Shown here: positions 1 to 8,239 of the stretch, in pieces
Position numbering within the stretch: position 1 is the stretch's first letter
How the letters are laid out: every line of letters begins with the position of its first letter
From: Bacteroidales bacterium
GTDB lineage: Bacteria; Bacteroidota; Bacteroidia; Bacteroidales; P3
Length of the DNA: 34,603 nt
Assembly: GCA_016280915.1 (NCBI GenBank)
Contig: JAEEHQ010000008.1
Span: forward strand, 1 to 34,603
Reading direction: 5' to 3'
Position numbers and translations under genes: made by a program
Notes under the pieces: model-generated
The model's input: the letters and a program-made list of their open reading frames with translations, nothing else
Databases searched by the model: none
Told to the model about the DNA's origin: nothing

Positions 1-120
1 GCGAGCGCAAAAGATGCTTGTGTCTTTTGCCGAGCCAAAGAAACGTCAGCGAAGCTAATGCGGTGCATTGTAACCGACTGACAATCGGAAAGATGCCGAA
101 ATAAGGGCAAAAGCGCTGAA
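1..120. repeat. Probable Bacteroidota interspersed-repeat fragment
   Basis: No convincing gene. Positions 7-14 and 23-30 form a perfect 8-bp hairpin with an 8-nt loop. Frame 1 is open from the window edge to a TGA at 79-81 and gives a short Ala/Lys/Cys-rich peptide. From memory, similar hairpin-containing sequence and its spurious translation recur across Bacteroidota genomes. I could not check this, and the 3' end of an upstream gene is an alternative. Confidence 0.3.
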
Positions 121-159
121 AAATTTAAGTACACTCATATTTATTATTGTTTTTTAAAT

Positions 160-705
160 GTGGAATTTATAGAACCCACCTCAATATGGACTGATGAAGA
201 ACTGCTTGAGATGGAGCGGCAAATCAACCGTAGGCATGGGAACTACCAGAAAGCTCAGTATATAAAAAATGAGGCATACAGGTTGATGCATGAGGAAGAA
301 GGGGTGCAGCAGAAAAAAGGGGTAGCATTGATGGAGAAAATGATTGAGCTATTCCCTGACGAACATCTATGCACCATGGCAGGTCATTCTTGCTTAGGTA
401 AGTATTATCGTTCTATTGGTGAATTGGATAATGCATTGTCTCATTTCGAACAGGTGAGAGCGCACAACAATTCCAGTACCAGCAAATACGGCATGCCGGA
501 AATGCAGATTGCGCTCACGGTAATAATGTTAGAACATACGGACAAATACGATTATGCAAAGGCTGCGTTAGACGCAGTTAATCCTAGAACATTGTTTGTA
601 AAAGAACATTTGGAGTTATACAAGTTGATGTCGGCAGTAATAAATGGAAACGGTTCTCCCCGTGAAGTCCAGGAATACTACCGCCGTTGCCACTGGTCAT
701 TTTAA
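160..705 (+). CDS. TPR-like helical repeat protein, function unknown
   Basis: This 181-residue protein has no signal peptide or membrane segment and is probably cytoplasmic. Residues about 55-140 look like degenerate tetratricopeptide repeats: a helix ending in ELFPDE, then LGKYYRSIGELDNALSHFEQV, which has the small and aromatic residue spacing of a TPR helix pair, then a further helical pair. TPRs bind peptides or proteins; no partner is visible. The frame has no ATG between an upstream stop at 79-81 and the GTG at 160. The first in-frame ATG is at 211 (residue 18), so the true start is uncertain. An ATG at 158 is out of frame and stops at once. The gene is convergent with the next one and shares a terminator with it. 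Confidence 0.6.
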   Translation: MEFIEPTSIWTDEELLEMERQINRRHGNYQKAQYIKNEAYRLMHEEEGVQQKKGVALMEKMIELFPDEHLCTMAGHSCLGKYYRSIGELDNALSHFEQVRAHNNSSTSKYGMPEMQIALTVIMLEHTDKYDYAKAALDAVNPRTLFVKEHLELYKLMSAVINGNGSPREVQEYYRRCHWSF

Positions 706-778
706 GGAATGCAATACACAGATTTTATAGCTGTCGCATATTTCCGGTGAGACTGGCGGGTGGCAGACCTATGTGTAA

Positions 779-815
779 AACAAGACACGCCCTACCCAAT
801 AGAGCGTGTCTTGTT
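779..815. terminator. Bidirectional intrinsic terminator
   Basis: A perfect 12-bp stem (779-790 with 804-815) with a 13-nt loop lies between two convergent genes. A/T-rich sequence flanks both sides, so it probably ends transcripts from both directions. Confidence 0.65.
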
Positions 816-833
816 CTAACTAGGGTGAGGGGT

Positions 834-1295
834 TTATTGTTCCTCTGTTTTACAGTACTGCGTGCAACTAATAATGGAAATTCCTAGTTCGGAAAAACCG
901 TCCCGTACTGCAACTCTGACTGCACGTTTGTGGGTTGTGTTGTTCTCATCAACTCGAAGGGTGACAGTGCAGTCTTTGGCGGTTGCAACGAACCAGTCGC
1001 CAACAATTTTTCCATCGGCTGGGGCTATCTTGTCACTATGGTATATCACTGAGTCTCGATCCTCGTCCACCTTTTCATAAATCCAATATTCGGCATCGCG
1101 CAACCACATTTCAGTTTCATGGACTAAGGTGTATTCGATAGTCTGTGCCTCATAACTGATTTCCGACGGACCGTTGAAAACATTGACAGGACTTTTTTTT
1201 CCACAACTCGAGGCTAATAAACAAATAGTTGCTAGCATGATGAATAATGGCAGCTTGGCTGCCAAATGCTTCCGGATAAAAAATAGATATTTCAT
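834..1295 (-). CDS. BACON-like small lipoprotein
   Basis: This 153-residue protein has an unusually long basic N-terminus, a hydrophobic stretch and a lipobox (LASSC, Cys at about residue 31), so it should be a lipoprotein exported by Sec and lipidated. The last 60 residues show a beta-rich pattern: GDWFVA, then a TLRVDENNT segment, a KRAVRVAVRDG strand and a final strand ending ISCTQ. That order (W, then V-x-x-N-T, R-x-x-x-V, terminal Q) resembles BACON domains, which in Bacteroidota often sit at the base of surface glycan-binding or protease lipoproteins. Here the domain is alone. Assignment is by pattern only. No partner gene is adjacent; the gene is convergent with the TPR-like gene. Confidence 0.65.
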   Translation of the reverse strand: MKYLFFIRKHLAAKLPLFIMLATICLLASSCGKKSPVNVFNGPSEISYEAQTIEYTLVHETEMWLRDAEYWIYEKVDEDRDSVIYHSDKIAPADGKIVGDWFVATAKDCTVTLRVDENNTTHKRAVRVAVRDGFSELGISIISCTQYCKTEEQ

Positions 1296-1770
1296 AATGA
1301 ATAAGTTATTACTCTATAGTTAAACGTATAATTGCGAGATTCGGAATCTTTTGATTGGCCATTTTTGTTGGGGTCGATTTCAACGCTCGAAGTGATGTTG
1401 AGTCAGATTTCCCAAAGGTCAATCGCTTTTTTTTCTCATTTTTTGTAGTTTTTTTATTTGTTAAAAATCTTCATTATTGATAGTCAAAACCATTTTTTTT
1501 CAATCCAATACTCCAAATATTTATTATTTATATTTAGTGTTATTTTTTTGCAAATATACACACAAAAAAACGATTCACACATAGTCGAATGTTTTTTTTG
1601 CTTACGCGTTCAGTACCAGGCAAATGAAATCATCATATCTGGCATTTATATACAAAACGGGCTTCGTCCAAAGGTCAATTTTCAATGATTTTTATTTAGT
1701 AACGAATAAAAAATACGCTCTTGTATAAAGTATGACTGGGTTTTTGCCATATAATGTGATAATTCCAGTA
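1296..1770. other. AT-rich intergenic region without a gene
   Basis: No coding sequence is credible here. The stretch 1424-1600 is rich in T runs. A 12-bp direct repeat occurs at 1412-1423 and 1668-1679. The short open frame at 1458-1688 is low-complexity AT-rich sequence with no start context or family resemblance. A possible minus-strand -7 box lies at 1551-1558. Confidence 0.5.
1551..1558 (-). promoter_or_regulatory. Candidate -7 box (TATATTTG) for the BACON-like gene
   Basis: The minus strand reads TATATTTG, matching the Bacteroidota -7 consensus TAnnTTTG. It would leave a 5' UTR of about 250 nt before the gene starting at 1295, which is long. No clear -33 box was seen, so this is tentative. 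Confidence 0.25.
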
Positions 1771-1973
1771 ATGATTATCCGCATTTGCCGTAAAGAAGCA
1801 TCGAAGAGGCTTAATATTAATAACACCGTACAAGCAGAGCGCAGTGCGGTGACTGATAGTCAACACCTCGGGTGCGTCTCGGAGTGAAGAAAGTCCTGTG
1901 GACTTTCGATAGTGACACTATGTGCCACGGAGAATGAAACGACCTTGCCTATGTGCCAATTGCGGATAATCAT
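1771..1973. mobile_element. MITE-like non-autonomous element
   Basis: Ends 1771-1787 and 1957-1973 are inverted repeats, 16 of 17 bases paired with 13 contiguous. The outside is flanked by an exact 8-bp direct repeat, ATTCCAGT, at 1762-1769 and 1974-1981, as expected for a target-site duplication (one extra base, 1770, separates the left copy from the end). The 203-bp interior encodes no transposase but holds small hairpins: 1864-1867/1871-1874, 1889-1896/1900-1907 (8 bp) and 1909-1913/1917-1921. Inverted ends, target duplication and no gene fit a MITE. The mobilising IS family is not identifiable. A structured RNA closed by the same long helix is the alternative. Confidence 0.65.
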
Positions 1974-2084
1974 ATTCCAGTTATGTAGGGACTTGTCGAA
2001 GACGACTTGTTTAGCGAGCCTGTCTTGGAAAATCTCGAGTACCGTCTATTTTTAATTAACATCTTGCCCCACCTTTAATATCAA

Positions 2085-2118
2085 AACCTCCCGCAAAGGT
2101 CTGTCCTTGCGGGAGGTT
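2085..2118 (-). terminator. Strong intrinsic terminator of the 2121-6732 operon
   Basis: A perfect 12-bp GC-rich stem (2085-2096 with 2107-2118) starts only 2 nt after the stop of the 28-residue peptide gene on the minus strand and is followed on that strand by TTTT. A T-rich stretch also follows on the plus strand, so it may work in both directions. Confidence 0.75.
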
Positions 2119-2120
2119 CT

Positions 2121-2207
2121 TTATTTATGCTTCTTTCGATAGTCGAAATAGAGCATTCCGAGGGTCCAAAGACCTGCACATATTAGTGCCCACATGGCTC
2201 CGTTCAT
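2121..2207 (-). CDS. 28-residue single-pass membrane peptide
   Basis: This short gene starts at an ATG overlapping the TGA of the gene before it (ATGA at 2204-2207), the usual layout for translational coupling. It encodes 28 residues: about 20 hydrophobic residues rich in Leu, Ala, Gly, Met and Trp, then a DYRKKHK tail. The positive C-terminus predicts one inner-membrane helix with the tail in the cytoplasm. The stop codon is 2 nt from the strong terminator, so the peptide is the last gene of the operon. I recognise no family. The ATGA overlap, clean hydrophobic profile and exact fit between gene end and terminator argue for a real gene. A role with the exported DUF3857 proteins or the glycosyltransferase is inferred from position only. 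Confidence 0.6.
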   Translation of the reverse strand: MNGAMWALICAGLWTLGMLYFDYRKKHK

Positions 2208-3613
2208 AGGCTGAAGAGGAGTTCTTTGTGGCTGTTCCAGTCAATCATCAGCTGTCGGAAATTGCGGTAGTCCTGTTTGGTGATGAGGGCTTTGCGCAAC
2301 TGCAGCTGGCGGGTGACGAGCAGTCTTCTGCCTTTCTGTTTGATTTTGATGTTGATGCTGCCCAAGTCATACTTGGTGTACTCAATATTCACCTCTCCAC
2401 CAATCAGTTTAGCCCCCTTGGGCAGGTCCATGGTGTAGTGATAGAACTCGCTGGTGATGGCGGCTTGGACGTCGCTGGTGCGTCCTGTGGTCAAGTAGGC
2501 CGGATTGATGTTCAGGCTGCTCTTCTCGGTGGGGAGGGTGATGCGCACAAAGCCATCGGCCAGAGTGTCGGGCTTCCATTCCAGCTCACGCTCCACATAG
2601 ATGGGGGCAGCAGCCACGGCAGCAGCGTCTGCCTTGTTCTGTTCGGTCATCAGTTCACCTTTCTGGGTAGCTGAAATGCGATAGGTGTTGTTCTGTATGG
2701 TCACTTCCACTTCCAAGGGTCTGTCGCCAAATACATTCATGCTGTTGTCGACGATGGTGGCTTTGAAACCGGCTTCGTTCAGCAGGGCTGCCAGCAGACC
2801 GGTTTTGTCTAAGCTGGTACCGCAGTTGCTCAGAAACACCTCTGTGGCGGGTGTCATGGCGTAGTTCACATGACGCAGGTCTACTGGATTCAGCTTCACA
2901 TTGTCCACCACCCAGTCGCGGATGGCGGTCACATACTCTTTGGCATCATTTTTCTTCAATTCCTTCAACAGGTTAAAAGCCCTATCGAGTCTTTTCTCAG
3001 CCACATAGGTGGGTTTTTCGCCCAACTGAAACTCCACGTCGTAGTCCTTTTTAGTGGGCATATAAGGGTCGTCCACCGTCTGGGTGATGTTGGTTTCCAC
3101 CTGGGTATGTCCGTCGGCATAGCGCACCTCGTAGCGTTGCACAGGACAGTCCTGCTTGAAGTTGAATCGCTCCACCAGCAGGCTACTGTTGCGATGGATG
3201 GTGTAATCCAGCACAATCATGCAGTTGTATTCCAAAGCCGTGTGCACAATTGCCATCTCGCGAATGCCGTTCAGGCGGCCGCAGTCGGCACATTCGCTCG
3301 GCAGTTGCAGCACGAAGGCGTTCTCGGGTGTCTCCACCTTGGTGCCGTCGGCCATGATGGTGTAGCACTCGTTGATGGTCAGCGTCTCAAACTGGGGATT
3401 GAAGGTGATGAAAGTCTCGCCCTTGTCGGCATAAGCCGTAATGGCGCGGTTGCGTATCAGCTTTATTTCCTTGCGGAAATTGATGTCCATCGAACCGTCG
3501 CTGTTGGTCTTATAGCTGCGGCGTATCAGTTTATATTCGGCATCGGGCTGGTTCTGTGCCAGGGTCATGGCACCCATCAGCACCGCCAGAGTTAACAGAA
3601 ATATTCTCTTCAT
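2204..3613 (-). CDS. DUF3857-type exported protein with degenerate transglutaminase-like domain
   Basis: This 469-residue protein starts with a signal peptide (MKRIFLLTLAVLMGAMTLAQ) and should be periplasmic or surface-exposed. The N-terminal half is beta-rich and DUF3857-like. Residues about 210-320 follow the transglutaminase-like fold: IRDWVVDNVK, then NCGTSLDK, then a helix LLAALLNEAGFKA. The next gene upstream has CGVCKDK with the nucleophile Cys323; here the aligned residue is Ser267. Positions matching His362 and Asp378 are Pro299 or Leu300 and Ala315. All three catalytic positions are therefore lost, so a binding or scaffolding role is more likely than catalysis. It follows its active-looking relative by 31 nt in one operon and overlaps the start of the 28-residue peptide gene. 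Confidence 0.8.
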   Translation of the reverse strand: MKRIFLLTLAVLMGAMTLAQNQPDAEYKLIRRSYKTNSDGSMDINFRKEIKLIRNRAITAYADKGETFITFNPQFETLTINECYTIMADGTKVETPENAFVLQLPSECADCGRLNGIREMAIVHTALEYNCMIVLDYTIHRNSSLLVERFNFKQDCPVQRYEVRYADGHTQVETNITQTVDDPYMPTKKDYDVEFQLGEKPTYVAEKRLDRAFNLLKELKKNDAKEYVTAIRDWVVDNVKLNPVDLRHVNYAMTPATEVFLSNCGTSLDKTGLLAALLNEAGFKATIVDNSMNVFGDRPLEVEVTIQNNTYRISATQKGELMTEQNKADAAAVAAAPIYVERELEWKPDTLADGFVRITLPTEKSSLNINPAYLTTGRTSDVQAAITSEFYHYTMDLPKGAKLIGGEVNIEYTKYDLGSINIKIKQKGRRLLVTRQLQLRKALITKQDYRNFRQLMIDWNSHKELLFSL

Positions 3614-3644
3614 AATGATATGTCTTAAAAAAAGCCTACAAATA

Positions 3645-5549
3645 TTATTTGGTTAAAATCACCGGGGTGGTGGCAAGCATTTTTTGGTTGGCCACACATT
3701 GGCGGAAACTGGGCCAGTCGGTAGCTTCGTACACACGCTTGTTCAGTACGGTGCTCTCGGCAAAGGTCAGCGTGTTGCCTTCCATCCAATACTGGCAGCC
3801 AAAGCTGGCGGCCACGTCGGAAACGCCATTCACCATGGGGAAATGCAGTTGTTTGTATTCTGCAGGAAGGGTCACGGTCTCTTTGATTTCCACCAAGCGT
3901 GAGCAGGCATCGGCAAAAGGTTGTGAACGATTCTCCTTGCTCACATCGAAACTCAGGTGACTCATTGCGCGGCTATAGAAGTTGCGCGCGCTCAAGGGTA
4001 TGAATGCCAGGGTGTTCTTGTCGACGGTTGCGTAGCCAGGGATGCTGAAGGTGTAGGAGATTGTCACAGGCTGCTCCAAGTATTTGTCATTGTCGGTGTG
4101 GTTGATTCTGGTGATGGTGGCGGCGGGGGCAATTTTCAGCAGCTCCATCTCCATGTTGCGTGTCCATTCGGACGTGCGGGCGTTGAACACACCTCTCACG
4201 GCGCGGTCGCTCTGGCCCTCAGCCGTAATGGTGATGGTGCCGGTGAGCGTGCCGTTGTTGTCGATAGTGGTGTTGGCGTTGATTCTCACATAGTGGTTGG
4301 CAGGGGAGGAGAGGGGGGTGTACATCAGGTCGGCACCTTCGGGAAGGCCCATCAGGTAGCCCTGTTGCTGCTCGGCACTACTCCATAGCTCGCGCACATT
4401 GGGCACCCAGGTGGGGTCCAAAAGCTCATATCTACCGTCGCGGTGTTGCACGGCGCAGACGCTGTGGTTGAATTGGTCGGCGGGGATGCGGTCGATGCGC
4501 TCATGGGCCATGGTCATGGCAGCGTAGGCCTTGAAACCAGCAGCTCGCAGCATGCACACCAGCATGCCAGCTTTGTCCTTGCATACGCCACAGCGGTCGG
4601 TGAAGTTCATCTTGGCGTTGTGCAGGGTGTAACCCTCGCCCTCGCCCATGCTGATGCCGGCATAGCGGATGTTGTCAGCCACCCAGTGGGTCAGGATGCT
4701 GATGCTGTCCTGCTCGCTCTTGGCGTTGGCCACCAGTTCGTTCACCTTGGCCTGAACTTCGGGAGTGGGCACGAAGCTGCCGTAGTCCTCGTTCACACCG
4801 TAGAACCAAGTTGACTTGGCTTGCCAGTTGGGACTGGTGCTGAGCAGCAACTTACATTGTATATCGTTGTTGGCCAAAGCTCTGGGCTCGCGTTCAAGCG
4901 GAGTGATGTTGTTCTTGGTGAAAGTGTATATGGTGCGGTCGCCAACCACGGTGGTGTCAATCTTCACAGGGTTGTTGCCATTGCAGTTGTATAGCTCAAA
5001 GCGCAGGTTCTTCTCCGTCAGCACGCTCACGCGATAGACCTTCTGGTTCACCGGCTGATCGCTCCAGAATGGCACGATATCGTAGAAATGGCCACGCATG
5101 GGAGGGATGTATTTGTCATCTTCACCATCACCCAGCAGGGCATAGGTGTAGCCTTTCTTGTAGGTCACATATTCCACTTCGTCGCCAGGCTCCAGATGGC
5201 CTATCTCCACCATCTTCTGGCTGGCACCCCAGTAAATCAGGCGGGCGGGAGCTACATAGTCGTACACACGCAGCAGCACGTCCTCGCTCTGGCCGTCCAC
5301 GTGGTGAACCAGCACCTGCAGAAACTCCACGTATGCCGACAGCGGGTCATAGTCCACCTTTAGGGTCGACAGCTGGCTGCAGCCAGTACGGTCGTTCACG
5401 CGGATGCGTTGGTGGTTAGTAACATGGCTCAGTCCCGACTCCTCCATCACCACGCTGGTGCTGTCGAAGAGGACTGTCTTGTGCTGTGCCATGGCTGGCC
5501 ATGCCATGGCCGCAACGAAAGCAATTGTAAGTAATCTTTTGTACTTCAT
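3645..5549 (-). CDS. DUF3857 and transglutaminase-like domain protein
   Basis: This exported 634-residue protein has a signal peptide ending in PAMAQ. Residues about 45-200 fit DUF3857, a beta-rich domain that precedes transglutaminase-like domains in Bacteroidota. Residues about 270-390 hold the transglutaminase-like core with a complete triad: Cys323 in DRCGVCKDKAGML, His362 in FNHSVCAV and Asp378 in YELLDPTW. The C-terminal 230 residues are beta-rich (DUF3858-like). Relatives are thought to act on peptides or proteins at the cell envelope; the substrate is unknown. The gene lies 37 nt after the glycosyltransferase gene and 31 nt before its degenerate paralogue, so all are probably co-transcribed. 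Exact chemistry (cross-linking versus hydrolysis) cannot be read from sequence. Confidence 0.85.
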   Translation of the reverse strand: MKYKRLLTIAFVAAMAWPAMAQHKTVLFDSTSVVMEESGLSHVTNHQRIRVNDRTGCSQLSTLKVDYDPLSAYVEFLQVLVHHVDGQSEDVLLRVYDYVAPARLIYWGASQKMVEIGHLEPGDEVEYVTYKKGYTYALLGDGEDDKYIPPMRGHFYDIVPFWSDQPVNQKVYRVSVLTEKNLRFELYNCNGNNPVKIDTTVVGDRTIYTFTKNNITPLEREPRALANNDIQCKLLLSTSPNWQAKSTWFYGVNEDYGSFVPTPEVQAKVNELVANAKSEQDSISILTHWVADNIRYAGISMGEGEGYTLHNAKMNFTDRCGVCKDKAGMLVCMLRAAGFKAYAAMTMAHERIDRIPADQFNHSVCAVQHRDGRYELLDPTWVPNVRELWSSAEQQQGYLMGLPEGADLMYTPLSSPANHYVRINANTTIDNNGTLTGTITITAEGQSDRAVRGVFNARTSEWTRNMEMELLKIAPAATITRINHTDNDKYLEQPVTISYTFSIPGYATVDKNTLAFIPLSARNFYSRAMSHLSFDVSKENRSQPFADACSRLVEIKETVTLPAEYKQLHFPMVNGVSDVAASFGCQYWMEGNTLTFAESTVLNKRVYEATDWPSFRQCVANQKMLATTPVILTK

Positions 5550-5586
5550 ATTATTATTATGTTTGTTGTCCTTTCCTATGATGTGG

Positions 5587-6732
5587 CTATTCCTTTTTGT
5601 TGCATTGGCTTACTGACTGAAGCACGGCATTTGTCATCCTATCCCACCCATACTTCTTTTTCTCCTCTCTCACCCCCTCAATAAAGGCGGTCTCCTTCTC
5701 CTCTTTGTAGAACTTCACTAAAGCATCGGCAATACTTTGTGCGTTGGGTTCCACCACATAGCCTATCTTGCCGTCCGGTACAATCTCGGGCAGGCCGCCC
5801 ACGTTGGTTACCAGCATCGGCTTCTCAAAATGGAAGGCCACCTGCGTCACGCCGCTCTGTGTGGCGGTCTTATAGGGCTGTGCCACAATGTCGCAGGCAC
5901 TAAAATAGAGGTTCACCTCGTTGTCGGGTATATAGTCGTTGTGCAGCATCACGATGTCGCTAATGTCCAACGAGTGTATGCGGTCCAGATAGGGCTTCGG
6001 GTCGCCGTAAAACTCACCTGCCACGAGCAGCCGGATGCCCATGTCCTGCAAGCGCAGGTCACCGAAGGCATCTATCAGCAGGTCCAATCCCTTGTAGTCG
6101 CGTATGAAGCCAAAGAACAGCACAATCTTGCCGTCGGCGGCTATGCCCAGTTGTTTGCGTGCCTCAGCCTTGTCCAGACGGGTGCCATAGTGGTCGTAGA
6201 TGGGATGGGGGGCCCAGCTCTTGGGTTTGTGCTGGTGGTCAAACTGCTCGATGTCCTTCACCACAGCCTCTGAGAGGGTGGTGAAGCCATCCATGGCTTT
6301 GACAAAATAGCCCGGAAACAACTTGTCCAGCACATTAGGTTCATGGGGTATCATGTTGTGGATGAGTCCTATGCAGCGGCTCTTGCCATTTTTCTTTATC
6401 TGGCGCGCCAAGGTGCCGAAGCAGGGTGCCATAAACGACATCCAATAGGCAAAGACCACCACGTCGGCATTCTTCTTGCCAATCTCCTTGCCCACCTTCA
6501 GCCAGTTACACGGATTGCAGGAGTTGATTTTACGGGTGATTTTCAGCTCTTTGGGCGCAGGGTCGTCGGTAAACTGGGTCTTGCCTGGGAAGAGGAAGTT
6601 AGGATATTGGACCGTGAAGGTGTACATCTCTACCTGATGTCCTTCGCGCTGAAATTGTCCAGCCAGCCGTTCATTGAAGGCTGCCAGCCCTCCGCGGTAG
6701 GGATATGCCGTTCCTACGATAATGATGTTCAT
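5587..6732 (-). CDS. Glycosyltransferase family 4 (GT-B fold)
   Basis: This 381-residue protein shows the GT4 layout. The N-terminal Rossmann domain begins MNIIIVGTAYPYRGGLAAF, with the Gly-rich acceptor-side loop. The C-terminal donor domain holds LFFGFIRDYKGLDLLIDAF, then SACDIVAQPY and PMLVTNVGGLPEIVPDGKIG, where the Glu in the last motif normally contacts the nucleotide sugar. GT4 enzymes retain the anomeric configuration and usually build cell-surface glycans or glycolipids in the cytoplasm. Donor and acceptor cannot be told. It is the first gene of a minus-strand operon whose other products are exported, and it has a -7 box about 90 nt upstream. It is not within a larger polysaccharide cluster here. 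Confidence 0.85.
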   Translation of the reverse strand: MNIIIVGTAYPYRGGLAAFNERLAGQFQREGHQVEMYTFTVQYPNFLFPGKTQFTDDPAPKELKITRKINSCNPCNWLKVGKEIGKKNADVVVFAYWMSFMAPCFGTLARQIKKNGKSRCIGLIHNMIPHEPNVLDKLFPGYFVKAMDGFTTLSEAVVKDIEQFDHQHKPKSWAPHPIYDHYGTRLDKAEARKQLGIAADGKIVLFFGFIRDYKGLDLLIDAFGDLRLQDMGIRLLVAGEFYGDPKPYLDRIHSLDISDIVMLHNDYIPDNEVNLYFSACDIVAQPYKTATQSGVTQVAFHFEKPMLVTNVGGLPEIVPDGKIGYVVEPNAQSIADALVKFYKEEKETAFIEGVREEKKKYGWDRMTNAVLQSVSQCNKKE

Positions 6733-6821
6733 AGTTGTTGTCTTTGTTCGTTTTACGCTTCAGGCCTATTGTTGGCACACTTTTTGTTAATAACTAATGG
6801 CCTTCCGCATTATCCAAATTG

Positions 6822-6829
6822 CAAAAATA
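6822..6829 (-). promoter_or_regulatory. -7 box (TATTTTTG) of the glycosyltransferase operon
   Basis: The minus strand reads TATTTTTG, a full match to TAnnTTTG, giving a leader of roughly 85 nt before the ATG at 6732. Only a weak -33 match (ATTG, 18 bp upstream) is present. Confidence 0.5.
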
Positions 6830-7000
6830 CAAAAAATATTAAACATACAATAAAAATGGCAAGAAAATGTTTTTAGTCTTGTAGGTTAGTCAAAAAGGCC
6901 ATTGCAGGTGCAGCTTATACACTCCTCCTCAGGCCCTCGTCACCAACCCTTCGACCTTCAATAAACAAATAAAAGAACTAAACTAATAAAAACAAACAAC

Positions 7001-8128
7001 ATGAAAAAAGTAATCATCGCACTATCCTTCGTCTTTAGTATCGTTGCCCTCGTGTTGGGCATCATCCCTGCCCGTGCGCAGGAAGTCCCCACTCAACCTG
7101 TCAATTATGTTCAAGGCAATCTGGTTGCCACCGATTTCAGTCAGGTGGCTGCCCAAACCATTGATGGTGTCGTCCATATCCGCACCGTGCAAACGCGTCT
7201 CACCCCGCTCTATCAGTCTTTCTTCGGCTTCATCATCAACCAAGGCATGCAACGCAAGGAGTACAGCGCCTATGGCTCTGGAGTCATCATCTCCGAGGAT
7301 GGCTACATCGTCACCAACAACCATGTGGTGCAAGATGCAGAGCGTATCAGCGTCACCCTCAACGACAAGCGCGTGCTTGAAGCACAACTGATTGGAACTG
7401 ACCCCGCCACCGACCTCGCCCTTATCAAGGTCAATGCCAAAGGACTCAAGGCTTTGGAGTTTGGCGACTCCGACAGCGCTCGTGTCGGTCAACCTGTCTT
7501 GGCCATCGGCAACCCCTTCAACCTTACATCAACCGTTACTGCAGGTATTATCTCTGCAAAAGCTCGTAATATGGGTATTATCGACAATGCACGCGGCATG
7601 GAAAGTCCCATCGAGTCTTTCATTCAAACCGATGCTGCCGTCAACCCAGGCAACTCGGGTGGAGCCCTTGTTGATGCCAATGCCAAGCTCATCGGTATTG
7701 TTACCGCCATTGCCTCTGCCGATGGCTACTACACAGGTTACAGCTTTGCCATCCCAGCCAATCTGGCCAAGAAAGTCTCTAGCGACCTCAAGCGTTATGG
7801 TGCCGCACAGCGTGCTTATTTAGGAGTTCAGGTAATCGAAATGAACGACCAGTTGGCCAAGCAGATAGGTATCAACCAAGTAAAGGGTGTCCTCATCGGC
7901 CGTGTGGTGCCTAATGCCGCTGCCGACCACGCAGGTCTTAAGGAAGGCGACCTTCTCCTCTCAGTATCTGGTGTTGAGGTCAACAGCTTCGCCGAGATGA
8001 TGCAAGAACTGGGCCGATTTGCCCCAGGCGACCATGTCAATGTCAACTATTATCGCGATGGCAAAACCCATTCTACCACGGTAACCCTTCAGAACTCCCA
8101 AGGCACTACCGAGATTATCAAACGATAA
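7001..8128 (+). CDS. HtrA/DegP-family periplasmic serine protease with one PDZ domain
   Basis: This 375-residue protein has a signal peptide or anchor (residues 1-27, ending ARA). The trypsin-like domain carries a complete triad: His108 in VTNNHVV, Asp138 in DPATDLALIKV and Ser219 in NPGNSGGALVD. A single PDZ domain follows at about 270-360 (YLGVQV, then GLKEGDLLLSVSGVEV). HtrA proteases degrade or refold damaged envelope proteins. Many Bacteroidota DegQ/DegP proteins are near 500 residues with two PDZ domains; the one-PDZ form and 375-residue length are closer to DegS in plan. The gene stands alone, divergent from the glycosyltransferase operon, and is followed by a repeat and a terminator. 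The 110-nt leader shows only an imperfect -7 box near 6876. Confidence 0.93.
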   Translation: MKKVIIALSFVFSIVALVLGIIPARAQEVPTQPVNYVQGNLVATDFSQVAAQTIDGVVHIRTVQTRLTPLYQSFFGFIINQGMQRKEYSAYGSGVIISEDGYIVTNNHVVQDAERISVTLNDKRVLEAQLIGTDPATDLALIKVNAKGLKALEFGDSDSARVGQPVLAIGNPFNLTSTVTAGIISAKARNMGIIDNARGMESPIESFIQTDAAVNPGNSGGALVDANAKLIGIVTAIASADGYYTGYSFAIPANLAKKVSSDLKRYGAAQRAYLGVQVIEMNDQLAKQIGINQVKGVLIGRVVPNAAADHAGLKEGDLLLSVSGVEVNSFAEMMQELGRFAPGDHVNVNYYRDGKTHSTTVTLQNSQGTTEIIKR

Positions 8129-8144
8129 CTAAACCAAGTCGTCA

Positions 8145-8189
8145 TAATGACCGATCTGGCATAAACCCTAATGACCGATTTGGGTTAAA
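8145..8189. repeat. Intergenic repeat, copy 1 (with a partial tandem unit)
   Basis: Positions 8162-8189 recur as a reverse complement at 19023-19050 with 27 of 28 bases identical. Just upstream, 8145-8160 repeats part of the same unit (TAATGACCGAT shared with 8169-8179). Both copies lie between a gene's stop codon and its terminator. No function is known to me. Confidence 0.7.
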
Positions 8190-8197
8190 ACAAGCCA

Positions 8198-8239
8198 CCC
8201 TCCGTGTTGTGTTGCATTTCGGTGCACACCAACGGAGGG
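8198..8239 (+). terminator. Intrinsic terminator after the HtrA gene
   Basis: An 8-bp GC-rich stem (8198-8205 with 8232-8239) with a long loop is followed by a T-rich stretch. The rest of 8240-8423 is AT-rich and shows no gene or further signal. Confidence 0.6.

Noticed and set aside
687..887. 66-codon plus-strand frame
   Set aside because: It spans the end of the TPR-like gene, the shared terminator and the end of the lipoprotein gene, and has no family resemblance.
1771..1973. RNase P RNA, 6S RNA or another known structured RNA
   Set aside because: A GAAGAAAGTCC stretch recalls the RNase P conserved core, but the other conserved segments are missing, and the direct duplication at the borders favours a mobile element.
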